64,000 nucleotides of DNA from contig NZ_FOAG01000002.1 in NCBI RefSeq assembly GCF_900109455.1, forward strand, positions 390,914-454,913, written 5' to 3'. Position numbers and translations under genes: made by a program. Below the pieces are notes generated by a model. That model was given only the letters and a program-made list of their open reading frames with translations, was not told where the DNA came from and searched no databases. This document shows positions 34,252 to 43,252 of the stretch, piece after piece. How positions within the stretch are numbered: position 1 is the stretch's first letter; each line of letters starts with the position of its first letter. This stretch comes from Roseovarius azorensis. GTDB taxonomy: Bacteria; Pseudomonadota; Alphaproteobacteria; Rhodobacterales; Rhodobacteraceae.

Positions 34252-35730
34252 ATGACCGGAACACCGCATTATCAACTCTACATAGACGGCGCGCGTTGCG
34301 AAGGTGCGCAGGGTCAGGTGATGTCGTCCGAAAACCCCGCAACGGGCGAGGTCTGGGCGACGTTTGCCTGTGCCGCCGCAGAAGATGTGGACCGGGCAGT
34401 CGCCGCCGCCCGGCGTGCGCTGGAGGCGCCGGAATGGCGGGATCTGACCCAGACGCAGCGGGGCAGGCTGCTCTACCGGCTTGCCGATCTGGTGGAGGAG
34501 AATGCGCAGCATCTCGGGCGGATCGAGACCACCGACAGTGGCAAACTGCTGACCGAAACCGTCAGCCAGACCGCCTATGTGGCCGATTACTATCGTTACT
34601 ATGCCGGTCTGGCCGACAAGATCGAGGGGGCAGTGCTGCCCATCGACAAGCCTGACATGCACGTCTTTACCAGGCGTGAACCGATCGGCGCGGTCGCCGC
34701 CGTGGTGCCGTGGAATGCGCAGATGTTCCTGACCGCGACCAAACTGGGCCCGGCGTTGGCCGCAGGGTGCGCCGTCGTGCTCAAGGCGTCGGAGATTGCC
34801 CCGGCACCGATGCTTGAATTTGCACGGCTGATCGAAGAGGCTGGTTTTCCTCCCGGTGTCGTGTCGATCATCACCGGGGATGCCGCGAACTGCGCCATCC
34901 CGCTGACCCGGCACCCGGACGTGGATCGCATCGCCTTTACCGGAGGCCCCGAAACAGCGCGGCACGTGATCCGCAACTCGGCCGAGAATTTCGCGGTCAC
35001 CACGCTTGAGCTTGGCGGGAAGTCCCCGATCCTCGTCTTCGAAGACGCCGATCTGGATGGGGCGGCCAACGGGCTGATTGCTGGCAACTTTGGCGCTTCC
35101 GGGCAAAGCTGTGTCGCGGGGTCGCGCGGGCTGGTGCAGCGTCCGGTGTTCGACGAGATCATCGGGCGGATAGAGGAAAAGTCAAAAGGTATCATCGTGG
35201 GTGATCCGCTTGATCCTGCCAGTCATCTGGGACCGCTTTGCACCGCCGCGCAGATCGAGAGGATCAGGCAAACCCTTGCGCGTGCCGAGCAGCAAGGGGC
35301 CAGGATCCGCTTTGGCGGCAAGGCGATAAACCGAGCAGGCAACTTCATGATGCCCACGCTGGTCGACTGCCCGACGCCCGAAATCGCGACGCTTTCGACC
35401 GAGATGTTCGGCCCGGTGATGTCGCTGCTGCCCTTCGATACCGAGGAAGAGGCGATCGCATTGGCCAATTCGACGGAATACGGGCTGGGATCGGGTGTGT
35501 TTACCAGCGATCTTGCCCGCGCACATCGCGTGTCGAACCGTATGAGGGCGGGAATCTGCTGGGTGAACACATATCGGGCGATCTCGCCCATTGCGCCGTT
35601 TGGCGGTTTCAATGCCTCGGGCTACGGGCGCGAGGCGGGGCTGGACGCGGTGCAGGATTACACGCGGACCCGAACCACATGGATCAACATGTCGGACAAA
35701 CCGATGGCCAACCCCTTTGTCATGCGGTAA
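34252..35730 (+). CDS. NAD(P)-dependent aldehyde dehydrogenase
   Basis: A 492-residue ALDH. VVPWNAQMFL binds the nucleotide, LELGGKSP holds the general base Glu253 and FGASGQSCVAGSR the nucleophile Cys287. The C-terminal NTYRAISPIAPFGGFNASGYG matches the 2-hydroxymuconic/succinic semialdehyde-type ALDHs. It would oxidise the aldehyde produced by the upstream monooxygenase. The ATG at 34252 has GAGGA in front; ATG 34240, overlapping the previous stop, is the alternative. Last gene of the plus-strand operon, convergent with the formamidase-like gene. Confidence 0.92.
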   Translation: MTGTPHYQLYIDGARCEGAQGQVMSSENPATGEVWATFACAAAEDVDRAVAAARRALEAPEWRDLTQTQRGRLLYRLADLVEENAQHLGRIETTDSGKLLTETVSQTAYVADYYRYYAGLADKIEGAVLPIDKPDMHVFTRREPIGAVAAVVPWNAQMFLTATKLGPALAAGCAVVLKASEIAPAPMLEFARLIEEAGFPPGVVSIITGDAANCAIPLTRHPDVDRIAFTGGPETARHVIRNSAENFAVTTLELGGKSPILVFEDADLDGAANGLIAGNFGASGQSCVAGSRGLVQRPVFDEIIGRIEEKSKGIIVGDPLDPASHLGPLCTAAQIERIRQTLARAEQQGARIRFGGKAINRAGNFMMPTLVDCPTPEIATLSTEMFGPVMSLLPFDTEEEAIALANSTEYGLGSGVFTSDLARAHRVSNRMRAGICWVNTYRAISPIAPFGGFNASGYGREAGLDAVQDYTRTRTTWINMSDKPMANPFVMR

Positions 35731-35790
35731 CCGGAGGGGCTGTCATGGTTCTGACATCAAGCAGCAGAGGCCGAAAGTGGCAGGCACCCC

Positions 35791-37890
35791 TCATGCACCC
35801 AGTTTCCGGCACAGGTAATTCTCCAGCAGGCGCGAGATGTCATTGTCAAAGCCGTTCCATGGCAGGCTGCCGCAAAAGGTGATGGAACCCACCGCAAACA
35901 CCGATCCGCCCCCCGGCAGGTCGAAACAGATCATGTCCGCGTGTTTCGCCTCTTCCTCGGGGACGCCTGTCAGGTTTGTCAGGTGTGTCAGCTGTTCCTC
36001 GGGAACCAGCATGAAATCCTTGTTGTCGCCGGCCGAACGTGCCAGCAGCACATGGTTCTGTGGCGAGCCGATGCGCTGATCGACGTGATCCAGTTCGAAT
36101 CCCGCCGCGCCGTTGCCGCTGAACCCGTAATTGCCAAAGAGATCCTCGGCGACACCCTCGAACAGCCAGTCGAATGCCGGATCGTGGCAGACGCGCTGAT
36201 AGGGTGCGCCGTGGAATTCGCCTTGCGCGGCAAAGCCTATCCCGACAAGGGCCTGCGGGGCCCGTCCGCTGCGCCTCCAGAGGCCGCCATAGGTGCCGTC
36301 GAAGGCGTTGTAATATTCACCCGGCTCTGCCGCCCAGGCGCGGATGCCATCCTCGGCGCGGCGAATTTCGAGCAGGCTGTCGTTCTCGGCATGGCGTGCG
36401 ATGCGCCAGTAGAATCCGTTGCCCCCAAGGTAGAGCAGATTGCCGCCAGCATCCCGATAGTCGCGCAGCGCGTCCAGAGTTTCGGCGGTGTGATATTCGG
36501 GGTGGGTCGTGGTGGTGACCGCCTTGTAGCCCGCCAGCACGCCCGCGCCTTCGGCATGCAACTCGTGATCGGTGATGATATCATAACCGATGTCCTTGGC
36601 GTGCAGCCAACTGATCAGATGGCTGTCGGCCGGGAAATGCCGCAACCCGGAACAGGTGGTCGCTCCGAAGGTCAGAAAGCCGGGTCGAAAATTGAATAGC
36701 GGTCTGCGATGGGAAGCGTGACAGATACCCGACCCGTCGGAGTGGGTGTTATAGGTGGAAAGGCCGTAATCTGGATATTCCGCAGGGTTATGGGGATATG
36801 CCCCCCAATCCTGCATGCGCCCCTGCCACGAGGGATCGTAATCGGGGCGGGCGTGGTTGCCGTAGACCACATAGGTAAAGGTCGGGATCAGCACGCAGAG
36901 ATCCGCGCGCCGCAGGCCCTTGGGAGGACAGATGTAAAACGGCATTTCATCGCTGCCGTCATCCGCTTCGATATGCATGACATAGACGCCGGAGGGCATA
37001 TCTGCGGGTACGGTCAGGGTAAAATCCGTTTGCCAGCCGAAATCATAGATATCGTCCTCATGAAAATGGATGGCGCCATAATGCGCGGGCTTGTGCCGCC
37101 AGCACATCTCGGAGGCGTCCCAGAGCGAGCCGGTCATGGCGCGGGTGGGAAAATTGACGAGGTGCAGAGCCGGTCCTGTCAGAGCAGGCACATGGCAAAG
37201 CGGGATGGAGGCCGAGAGATCCCATGCAGCAAGTGCGCCGTTCGTTCCGGTGATGGCCGGGGCCTCTATCTTGCCGTTGAAGAAATCCGTCACTGCGTTT
37301 CCGGTCAGACGTGCCGCAAGGCTGACGGAGGCGGTGATGTCGACGCGCGGCAACTTACCCGCTGCGTCATGTGTTTGGCGGCTATGGTGCCCAAGTGTCG
37401 TCTGGGCTAGGGTTACCCGGTCGTCTTTCAGACCGGCTTCGATGTGCGTCCAGCGATGCATCGGTAGCGGTTTGTCCATCGTCAATCTTGCATCAGCGAC
37501 CGCCACGAAAAGACAGCCATCTGCGTTCAGGCCCAGAGTTAACGGCCCGCAGGACAAAACCGCCTGATCACGGCCATTGAGATGCGTGGGCAGGATGGTC
37601 GCGCTCAGCGTGATCGCTTCTTTTGCGGCCAGCGTGAGAGGTTCGTGCGTGATCCCATAAGAGCCGGGATGGAACGGCTGATGCCGGGCAGGCAGGTCGC
37701 GCGGGGCGAACCATGCGCTTGCGTCTTCTTCGGCGATGCCCGTGCCCGTCGGGTTCGGGTCGGCGCAGATCGACCGTGTCAGCCGGGCGCGGAAACTGCC
37801 GCCAAGCGTCGACGACACCTTGAAGGCGATTGTCTCACCCGGTCGCGCCGACAGGCGGTCGGTATAGCCGGTCAGGGGGGGCTCTTTCAT
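35791..37890 (-). CDS. N,N-dimethylformamidase large-subunit-like protein
   Basis: A 699-residue protein resembling the large subunit (DmfA2) of N,N-dimethylformamidase, which hydrolyses dimethylformamide to dimethylamine and formate. Features include a beta-rich N-terminal half, then FTYVVYGNHARPDYD, STYNTHSDGSG, LGGNGFYWR and YNAFDGTYGGLWRR. In the characterised enzyme two tyrosines and a glutamate bind mononuclear iron; Tyr340 or Tyr343, Tyr380 and Glu465 (THPEYH) have compatible order and spacing. The small subunit gene is not present nearby. It lies in the TRAP transporter operon, suggesting the amide substrate or a precursor is imported. Confidence 0.85.
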   Translation of the reverse strand: MKEPPLTGYTDRLSARPGETIAFKVSSTLGGSFRARLTRSICADPNPTGTGIAEEDASAWFAPRDLPARHQPFHPGSYGITHEPLTLAAKEAITLSATILPTHLNGRDQAVLSCGPLTLGLNADGCLFVAVADARLTMDKPLPMHRWTHIEAGLKDDRVTLAQTTLGHHSRQTHDAAGKLPRVDITASVSLAARLTGNAVTDFFNGKIEAPAITGTNGALAAWDLSASIPLCHVPALTGPALHLVNFPTRAMTGSLWDASEMCWRHKPAHYGAIHFHEDDIYDFGWQTDFTLTVPADMPSGVYVMHIEADDGSDEMPFYICPPKGLRRADLCVLIPTFTYVVYGNHARPDYDPSWQGRMQDWGAYPHNPAEYPDYGLSTYNTHSDGSGICHASHRRPLFNFRPGFLTFGATTCSGLRHFPADSHLISWLHAKDIGYDIITDHELHAEGAGVLAGYKAVTTTTHPEYHTAETLDALRDYRDAGGNLLYLGGNGFYWRIARHAENDSLLEIRRAEDGIRAWAAEPGEYYNAFDGTYGGLWRRSGRAPQALVGIGFAAQGEFHGAPYQRVCHDPAFDWLFEGVAEDLFGNYGFSGNGAAGFELDHVDQRIGSPQNHVLLARSAGDNKDFMLVPEEQLTHLTNLTGVPEEEAKHADMICFDLPGGGSVFAVGSITFCGSLPWNGFDNDISRLLENYLCRKLGA

Positions 37891-37894
37891 TCGG

Positions 37895-39190
37895 CTACCT
37901 CAGTTGCGGACCATAAACGAGATCGGGCAGCCAGGTCACCCAGCCGGAGAAGAAGACGAGAAGCAGAAGCATCAGTATGTAAGGGATGAGCAGGGGCAGA
38001 ACCCCGACCGAAATATCCTCGATGGTGATCTTGCTGATCCGCGCGGCAACAAACAGGTTCACGCCGATGGGTGGCGTCAGAAAGCCGATCTCGCAGGTCA
38101 TCACGGTGAAGATGCCGAACACCACCGGGTCGATGCCAAGGTTTGTCACCAGCGGAAAGAATACGGCGGTAAAGATGATGATCTGCGGGATGCTTTCGAG
38201 CCACATGCCGACAACGATGTAGAACACCCCGATCAAGAGCATGATGAGCCAGGGATAGGCCACCAGCCCCTGGAACAGGTCGAGAATCCCGCTGGGAATG
38301 TCGAAGATCGTCACCAGTTGACCGAACGCCTTGGTTGATCCGAGGATGAACAGCACCGAGCCGATGACAATGGCGGTAAACTTGAACGCCTGCAGTAATT
38401 TCGCCCAAGTCAGCCCTTTGTAGATGAACAAACCCACAAACAGGCCGTAGGCCACTGCGACCGCTGCCGCCTCGGATGGGGTGAAGATGCCTGCGTAGAT
38501 GCCGCCCAGGATCAGGATGGGTGCAAAGATTGCCCATTTTCCGTCCCACATGGCCCAGAGCAGCGGACCCCAGTGAAACCGCTCGCCGGTACCGCCATAA
38601 TTATTCTTCCACGAGATCACGAAAACCACGACCATCAGCATCAACCCCAGAAGGATACCGGGCACGATACCTGCCAGAAACAGGCGCGGGATCGAGACAT
38701 CGGTAACCAGCGCAAAGATAATCAGGAGGTTCGAGGGCGGGATCATGCTACCCAACGCCCCGGCCGAGGCCGCGATTGCCCCAGCAAAGCGCGAGCGGTA
38801 GCCCTCTCGCTGCATGGCGGGGATAGTGATGGAGCCGATGGCGGCTGTCGTAGCCGGGCCAGAACCCGACAGCGCGGCAAAGAACATGCAGGCGACCACG
38901 GTCACAAGCCCCATCCCGCCCTTGTAGGTGCCGACAAGGCGTTGCGCGATGGCTACCAGCTTTTCGGACATGCCGCCCTGTTCCATCAACTGTCCCGCCA
39001 GAATGAACAGCGGGATCGTCACCAGCGGGAATGGTTCGAACGCCGTCCAGGCCGCCTGCGCCATCAGTGTCAGTGGAATATCGGCGATCAGCAACCCGGC
39101 GACCGTAGCCAGACCGGCGGCAAAGGGAATTGGCACGCCGATTGCCATTGCAAGGACAAAGGCGGCGGCCATGACAAGGGGGCCGTTCAT
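37895..39190 (-). CDS. dctM: TRAP transporter large permease (DctM)
   Basis: A 431-residue membrane protein with about 12 hydrophobic segments, the cation/substrate channel of a tripartite periplasmic transporter. GSMIPPSNLLIIFALVTDVS and LTPPIGVNLFVAARI are DctM signatures. It begins four bases before the end of dctQ (overlap) and ends five bases before the ATG of the formamidase-like gene, so all are co-transcribed. Substrate unknown; probably a carboxylate linked to the catabolic island. Confidence 0.95.
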   Translation of the reverse strand: MNGPLVMAAAFVLAMAIGVPIPFAAGLATVAGLLIADIPLTLMAQAAWTAFEPFPLVTIPLFILAGQLMEQGGMSEKLVAIAQRLVGTYKGGMGLVTVVACMFFAALSGSGPATTAAIGSITIPAMQREGYRSRFAGAIAASAGALGSMIPPSNLLIIFALVTDVSIPRLFLAGIVPGILLGLMLMVVVFVISWKNNYGGTGERFHWGPLLWAMWDGKWAIFAPILILGGIYAGIFTPSEAAAVAVAYGLFVGLFIYKGLTWAKLLQAFKFTAIVIGSVLFILGSTKAFGQLVTIFDIPSGILDLFQGLVAYPWLIMLLIGVFYIVVGMWLESIPQIIIFTAVFFPLVTNLGIDPVVFGIFTVMTCEIGFLTPPIGVNLFVAARISKITIEDISVGVLPLLIPYILMLLLLVFFSGWVTWLPDLVYGPQLR

Positions 39191-39669
39191 AGCGGCAGAT
39201 CCTTCCAGCCGTCACGGCCCCAACGCCAATAGACCTGCAGTATGCGAAACAGCATCAGGGTAAAGGCCATGGGAATGATCATCTGAACCCACCGCTGCTC
39301 TATGCCCAGACCGGGGGTCATGTAGGTGACGTTGAACAGCAGTTGCGTGTAGATCGTGGTCTGCACGATCATGAAGATGACGAACCCGGCCCAGAGAACA
39401 TCCGCCAGAATCACCGCGCCGACCTGCAGGGCACGCGGCAGGCGGCTGAGTAACAGGGTAATGCGGATGTGCGCCCGTTCGCGCACCGCCATCGTTGCCC
39501 CCAGATAGACCGCAAAGATCATGCCGTAGACTGCGGTCTCTTCGGCCCAGGCCGCCGCAGTGGAAAAGAAGTAGCGCAGGATGACCTGCAGGAGGACAGA
39601 ACCGACCACCACCACGAGGCAGAAGGTGCAGATCACCTCTTCGAAATATCTGTCGATTCTGGACAGCAT
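39187..39669 (-). CDS. dctQ: TRAP transporter small permease (DctQ)
   Basis: A 160-residue protein with four hydrophobic segments. WAEETAVYGMIFAVYLGATMAVRERAHIRI is the DctQ consensus region, and the helix pattern is right. It partners DctM in the inner membrane. Starts 67 bases after the binding-protein stop and overlaps dctM. Confidence 0.93.
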   Translation of the reverse strand: MLSRIDRYFEEVICTFCLVVVVGSVLLQVILRYFFSTAAAWAEETAVYGMIFAVYLGATMAVRERAHIRITLLLSRLPRALQVGAVILADVLWAGFVIFMIVQTTIYTQLLFNVTYMTPGLGIEQRWVQMIIPMAFTLMLFRILQVYWRWGRDGWKDLPL

Positions 39670-39736
39670 AACCCTGCCTCCGCCCGGAAGGTGCCAAGGG
39701 GCGCGGGGGCAATGCCCCCATGCGCCGTTTCAGATG

Positions 39737-40735
39737 TTATTCCGCTTCTGCGCGGATTGCTTCGACCAGAGCGATGAAGTCCTCACCCTTGTCGGCGGCA
39801 TAACGGTCCTGCACCCGCAGGCCTGCCTCGATGAACCCGGAGCGATCGAATTCGGCCGTTTGCATGCCGCCCTCGCCGGTCAGGAAAGCGCGGATGTCGT
39901 CGATCTGCTTTTCCATCTCCTCGCGGTGGTACACGCCCGCCTCTGCGGCGGCCCGCATGACGGCATCGCGCTGCGCGTCGCTCAGCTTGTTCATCACGCG
40001 ATCGCTGGCAAACAGTGGCGAGAAATAGGTGAAATGTTCAAGCGCCGTGAAATAGGGCATGATTTCATAGAATTTCTGCGACTGGATGAAGGAGGTGCCA
40101 TTGTCGGCCCCCTCGACTGTTCCAGTTTGCAGCGCAGTGGGCGTATCCGCCCAGGGCAGAGGAATGGGAGCCGCACCAAATTCCGTATAGGTGTCGATCA
40201 TCACCTGGTTCTTGGGCACCCGGACCTTCAACCCCTTCATGTCCTCGACCGAGGTGATCGGATTTCTGGAGTTGTAGAAATCGCGATCCCCCACAAAGCC
40301 GTAGGTCAGCAGATGTACGCCCGTGGCGGCCTGAAGCTGTGCCGCGAAATCGCGTCCGACCTCGCCTTCGAGCACGCGGTAGGCGTGATCCTTGTTCTGG
40401 AAGATATAGGGCAGCACGAATGCGTCCATCAGCGGGAAATGCGGTGAGATGTTGTTGCCGGTGATGACGAACATGTCGACGGTGCCCAGTTGCATCGCCT
40501 TGAATGCCTCGTCCTCGCCCATCAGCTGGCCGCAGCAGCGGACCTTCACGTCGATGCTGCCGCCGCTATATTCCTCGACCAGTTCCTCGAACTTGTCGGC
40601 GAGCACGGCATAGGTGCTGGTTTCGGCGGCTGCATAGCCCAGGTTGATGGTGACATCCTGCGCCGATGCAGCCCCGGCGATGAGCGAAAGGGTCGCAAAG
40701 GACCCTGCGAAAAGGCGCATTGATGAATGTAACAT
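39737..40735 (-). CDS. dctP: TRAP transporter substrate-binding protein (DctP)
   Basis: A 332-residue periplasmic binding protein with a signal peptide (FAGSFATLSLIAGAASAQ, cleavage near residue 25). LKVRVPKNQVMIDTYTEFGA contains the conserved arginine that salt-bridges a substrate carboxylate, followed by PLPWADTPTALQTGTVEGAD, the DctP hallmark. The substrate is thus probably an acid. First gene of the dctPQM-formamidase operon, divergent from a LysR gene; ribosome site AGGGAGC. Confidence 0.94.
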   Translation of the reverse strand: MLHSSMRLFAGSFATLSLIAGAASAQDVTINLGYAAAETSTYAVLADKFEELVEEYSGGSIDVKVRCCGQLMGEDEAFKAMQLGTVDMFVITGNNISPHFPLMDAFVLPYIFQNKDHAYRVLEGEVGRDFAAQLQAATGVHLLTYGFVGDRDFYNSRNPITSVEDMKGLKVRVPKNQVMIDTYTEFGAAPIPLPWADTPTALQTGTVEGADNGTSFIQSQKFYEIMPYFTALEHFTYFSPLFASDRVMNKLSDAQRDAVMRAAAEAGVYHREEMEKQIDDIRAFLTGEGGMQTAEFDRSGFIEAGLRVQDRYAADKGEDFIALVEAIRAEAE

Positions 40736-40810
40736 GATTGCTCCCTGTTGGATTACGGATTTGTTGTTTTTGTGAAATCAGGGTAGCCGCACATTATCTG
40801 CAAGTATAAT

Positions 40811-40820
40811 ATCAATTGAT
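40811..40820. promoter_or_regulatory. ATCAATTGAT palindrome between dctP and LysR gene
   Basis: A perfect ten-base palindrome in the AT-rich 110-base gap between the divergent dctP and LysR starts, 36 bases before the LysR ATG. Further TTGAT copies follow at about 40826. A plausible site for the neighbouring LysR protein. Confidence 0.45.
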
Positions 40821-40845
40821 TAGTTTTTGATGCATAATAGGTATC

Positions 40846-41736
40846 ATGAAAATCGGCCTGCGCCATATCCGCTATTTTCTGGTCCTTGCCGATGACCTGA
40901 ATTTTCGCCGTGCCTCCGAGCATCTTCATATTTCACAGCCGGCGCTCACGCGCACGATCCAGCATCTCGAAGCGGAGTTGAAGGTTCTGCTGTTCGAGCG
41001 CTCGCAGAACTTTGTCCGCCTGACCGACGCGGGCCGGGCCTTTCAGGAAGGGGGGCGGCGGGTACTTAACGGTATGGAGGCCACCATTGATCTCACCCGC
41101 CGCGTCAGTATCGGAGAGGCCGGAGCGCTGCGCGTCGGATATACCGATTTCGCTATCGCCGGGGCGCTGCCGGAACTGCTCAAGCAGTTTCATCAAAAGC
41201 ATCCCGGGATCACCGTCCGACCGCATCACGGGGTTACCGCAACGCAGCTCGAGGAGTTGCAGGATGACAAGCTGGACATCGGGTTTATCACGGGTCCGGT
41301 TCGCCATCCGGGTTTTCAGAGTCGGGTGGTGCAGAATGACCGCCCGATCTGCATCGTGCCCGAGGGGCATCATCTGGCCATGCGCAGGTCTGTTACACTC
41401 GCGGATCTGGCAGAGGAGGATTTCGTCCACGGCCCGGCGGAGGCCTGGGCACACTTTTACGACTATCTCTTTCCACTTTGCCGCCGAGCGGGCTTTCAGC
41501 CGCGCATCGTGCAGGAAGCGTTCAATTCGGTGGGCATCCTTGGTCTTGTGTCCTGCGGCATGGGCATCACCATACTGACCGAAAGCATCTACGACTTTGC
41601 GACTGGCGGATTGGTGCCGTTGCCCATCAGCGACATTTCAGAGGTGATGGTCACCGAGGCGGTGTGGCTGTCCGACAATCTGCGCCTGCCGACACAGCAG
41701 TTCGTTGACTTTCTGGCACAGCAGGACATCGGTTGA
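40846..41736 (+). CDS. LysR family regulator divergent from the TRAP operon
   Basis: A 296-residue LysR protein of the BenM/CbbR-like branch: MKIGLRHIRYFLVLADDLNF, then RRASEHLHISQPALTRTIQH (helix-turn-helix) and effector-domain pieces LRVGYTDFAIAGALPELLKQF and IGFITGPVRHPGF. It probably controls the TRAP transporter and formamidase-like gene. It is the second LysR of the island; the first guards the monooxygenase operon. Confidence 0.92.
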   Translation: MKIGLRHIRYFLVLADDLNFRRASEHLHISQPALTRTIQHLEAELKVLLFERSQNFVRLTDAGRAFQEGGRRVLNGMEATIDLTRRVSIGEAGALRVGYTDFAIAGALPELLKQFHQKHPGITVRPHHGVTATQLEELQDDKLDIGFITGPVRHPGFQSRVVQNDRPICIVPEGHHLAMRRSVTLADLAEEDFVHGPAEAWAHFYDYLFPLCRRAGFQPRIVQEAFNSVGILGLVSCGMGITILTESIYDFATGGLVPLPISDISEVMVTEAVWLSDNLRLPTQQFVDFLAQQDIG

Positions 41737-41904
41737 ATCGATGAAACCGCGCACGGCAAGGTGGATGCACCGGACGCGGACACCAACTGGATCGGCGTGA
41801 TCCGTTCGGTGACCGAGATCGGAACGGCAGAGCAATCGGCTTACGTGGGCAGGCTGCTCATGATGGTCGCACGGCTGACGCATGATTTCGAGGTTGCTTC
41901 GGCT

Positions 41905-42072
41905 ATTACGCGGCCTCCGGCCGCGCGCCTGGCATCCGTCCCAATGCATCGAGGAAGAACGGGCGGAATCCCTTCGGGTGCTCGCTCATCGGGAAGTGGC
42001 CCAGTTCCTCCATCACCGCGAGCGTCGCACCGGGGATCGCAGCGGCGGTCCGTCTGGCGCTCAAGTGTAGCG
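41905..42072 (-). pseudogene. C-terminal fragment of an alpha/beta hydrolase
   Basis: Reading the minus strand gives RRTAAAIPGATLAVMEELGH, then FPMSEHPKGFRPFFLDAL and a TAA stop: the standard end of an alpha/beta hydrolase with its catalytic histidine region (LGHFPMSEHP). Nothing upstream continues the fold; the frame runs into an unrelated start-like sequence, GGAGGAGAGACAATG, near 42078-42092. It looks like a deletion that joined the start of one gene to the tail of another. The rest of 41737-41905 holds no recognisable gene. Confidence 0.6.
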
Positions 42073-42092
42073 GTTGTCATTGTCTCTCCTCC

Positions 42093-42325
42093 TCACTCTG
42101 CCGCGACCCGTGTGTCGGATGCGGTCTTGCGTTCTCTGGCGATGGCCTGCACCATGCGCTCTGACAATTGTTTGTGCTGGATGACGAACAGCCCCTCATC
42201 CTCGTTCGTGCTCCCGACAAGATCGGGTTGACGCCCAATGCCCCGGCATCCTCATCCGAACCGTGGATCCATTGGGTCGCGCCACGGCAGATGTCGTTCC
42301 ACCTGGCACGCGCCCCTACCCTCAC
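42093..42325 (-). pseudogene. C-terminal remnant of a Rieske ring-hydroxylating dioxygenase alpha subunit, frameshifted
   Basis: One minus-strand frame reads WNDICRGATQWIHGSDEDAG, then ALGVNPILSGART; the next frame continues NEDEGLFVIQHKQLSERMVQ to a TGA at 42093. Joined, this resembles the tail of benzoate/anthranilate-type dioxygenase large subunits (NPILSG-RTEDEGLFV-QH). A single missing G near 42203 explains the shift. The N-terminal and catalytic parts are absent. An intact ribosome site and ATG follow, as if the beta subunit once began there. Confidence 0.6.
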
Positions 42326-42381
42326 AGCGCGTGTCGGTGATATATTCCGAACCGGCTGCCCATCCCGGTAATCAAGCGATA

Positions 42382-42409
42382 CGCCGGTCCACCAGGCGGT
42401 GGACCGGCG
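42382..42409 (-). terminator. Perfect 12-bp hairpin after the secreted-protein gene
   Basis: CGCCGGTCCACC, loop AGGC, GGTGGACCGGCG: twelve uninterrupted pairs, 12 bases beyond the stop of the minus-strand secreted-protein gene. There is no T-run, so it may stop transcription with Rho or protect the 3' end. Confidence 0.55.
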
Positions 42410-42420
42410 CGTCGTGTCGG

Positions 42421-42948
42421 TTATTCTTCTTCGATGCGCTCGACAATTGCCGTGGCATAGGCATTGACGAGGGCGTTGTAGAAATCGTCCTGCGAAGGCG
42501 GCACGATGATCCAGCCTTCCGGGGCGTCGGTCTCGCCGGTGACGGCAGACATTCGCAAGACATAGCTGCCGATCACGTCGTCTGGCGTGCTTGCCTCCGA
42601 GTTGGCTGCGGTGTCTTCGTTGGGCCCTGTATAAGTGGTCACCGTGCCCTCAAGCTGATTGAATTCGCCCGATTCCGGCAGAACCGTATTGCCGTTGATG
42701 GCAACCTTGTTGATCTCTACGGAGATCTGCGGCGCCTTGGCGGTATCGTCAACCGTCACCTGCGATGCGATGGCCTTGGTTATGTCATCTGCCAGTGTCG
42801 GCCAATATTCGAGGACATTGTTGTCCTCGTAGGCGCTGAGGTCAGCATTGACCGCGACGCCGGACAGGGTTTTCTCCATTGCGGCGAGCGGGCCGCCGAC
42901 AGCCAGCGCGATGCCAGTCAAAAGTGCCGTGGTCCAGAGAAGTTTCAT
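42421..42948 (-). CDS. Secreted protein of unknown function, predicted EcfG regulon member
   Basis: A 175-residue protein with a signal peptide (MKLLWTTALLTGIALAVGGPLAAM) and an exported region rich in acidic residues and threonine. Segments such as WPTLADDITKAIASQVTVDD and SAVTGETDAPEGWIIVPPSQ suggest a small periplasmic beta-rich domain; no family recognised. ATG 42948 follows AAGGAG. A GGAAC-N16-CGTT promoter lies about 98 bases upstream, so expression under general stress is predicted. Ends at a strong hairpin. Confidence 0.75.
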   Translation of the reverse strand: MKLLWTTALLTGIALAVGGPLAAMEKTLSGVAVNADLSAYEDNNVLEYWPTLADDITKAIASQVTVDDTAKAPQISVEINKVAINGNTVLPESGEFNQLEGTVTTYTGPNEDTAANSEASTPDDVIGSYVLRMSAVTGETDAPEGWIIVPPSQDDFYNALVNAYATAIVERIEEE

Positions 42949-43045
42949 TTTCAGTCTCCTTTTATTGATCCTCGTCGAAAAGGCGCTGTGCGGTGACTGC
43001 TCAGCGATCTGTACCGCGCCCGTCTTCGAGGTGATATGCAGGGTG

Positions 43046-43070
43046 AACGTGCCCGGAGCAGTTTGGTTCC
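43046..43070 (-). promoter_or_regulatory. EcfG-type promoter (GGAAC-N16-CGTT) for the secreted protein
   Basis: On the minus strand GGAAC (43070-43066) and CGTT (43049-43046) are separated by 16 bases, matching the consensus for EcfG sigma factors. It lies 98 bases before ATG 42948. The 304-base gap 42949-43252 shows no gene. Confidence 0.65.
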
Positions 43071-43252
43071 ATCCTGACGGAGAATTGACGCGACGGAGTG
43101 AGAGTGCTTGCAGGTCCAGCCTGCTCTGGATCATCCCGTCGGCATAGTCAGGGTTCTGATCAGTTCAGCGCAGGGGGCGCGACAATGCGCTGTTGTGTCT
43201 GCCCTGAAGCGCGGTCCGGTGGACGCGCCATCCCAAGGCTGTTGTCACCCTG

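Noticed and set aside
41737..41904. Possible gene after the LysR stop (frame containing NWIGVIRSVTEIGTAEQ)
   Set aside because: The frame looks protein-like for about 50 residues but has no start signal, no known family and runs into the pseudogene region.
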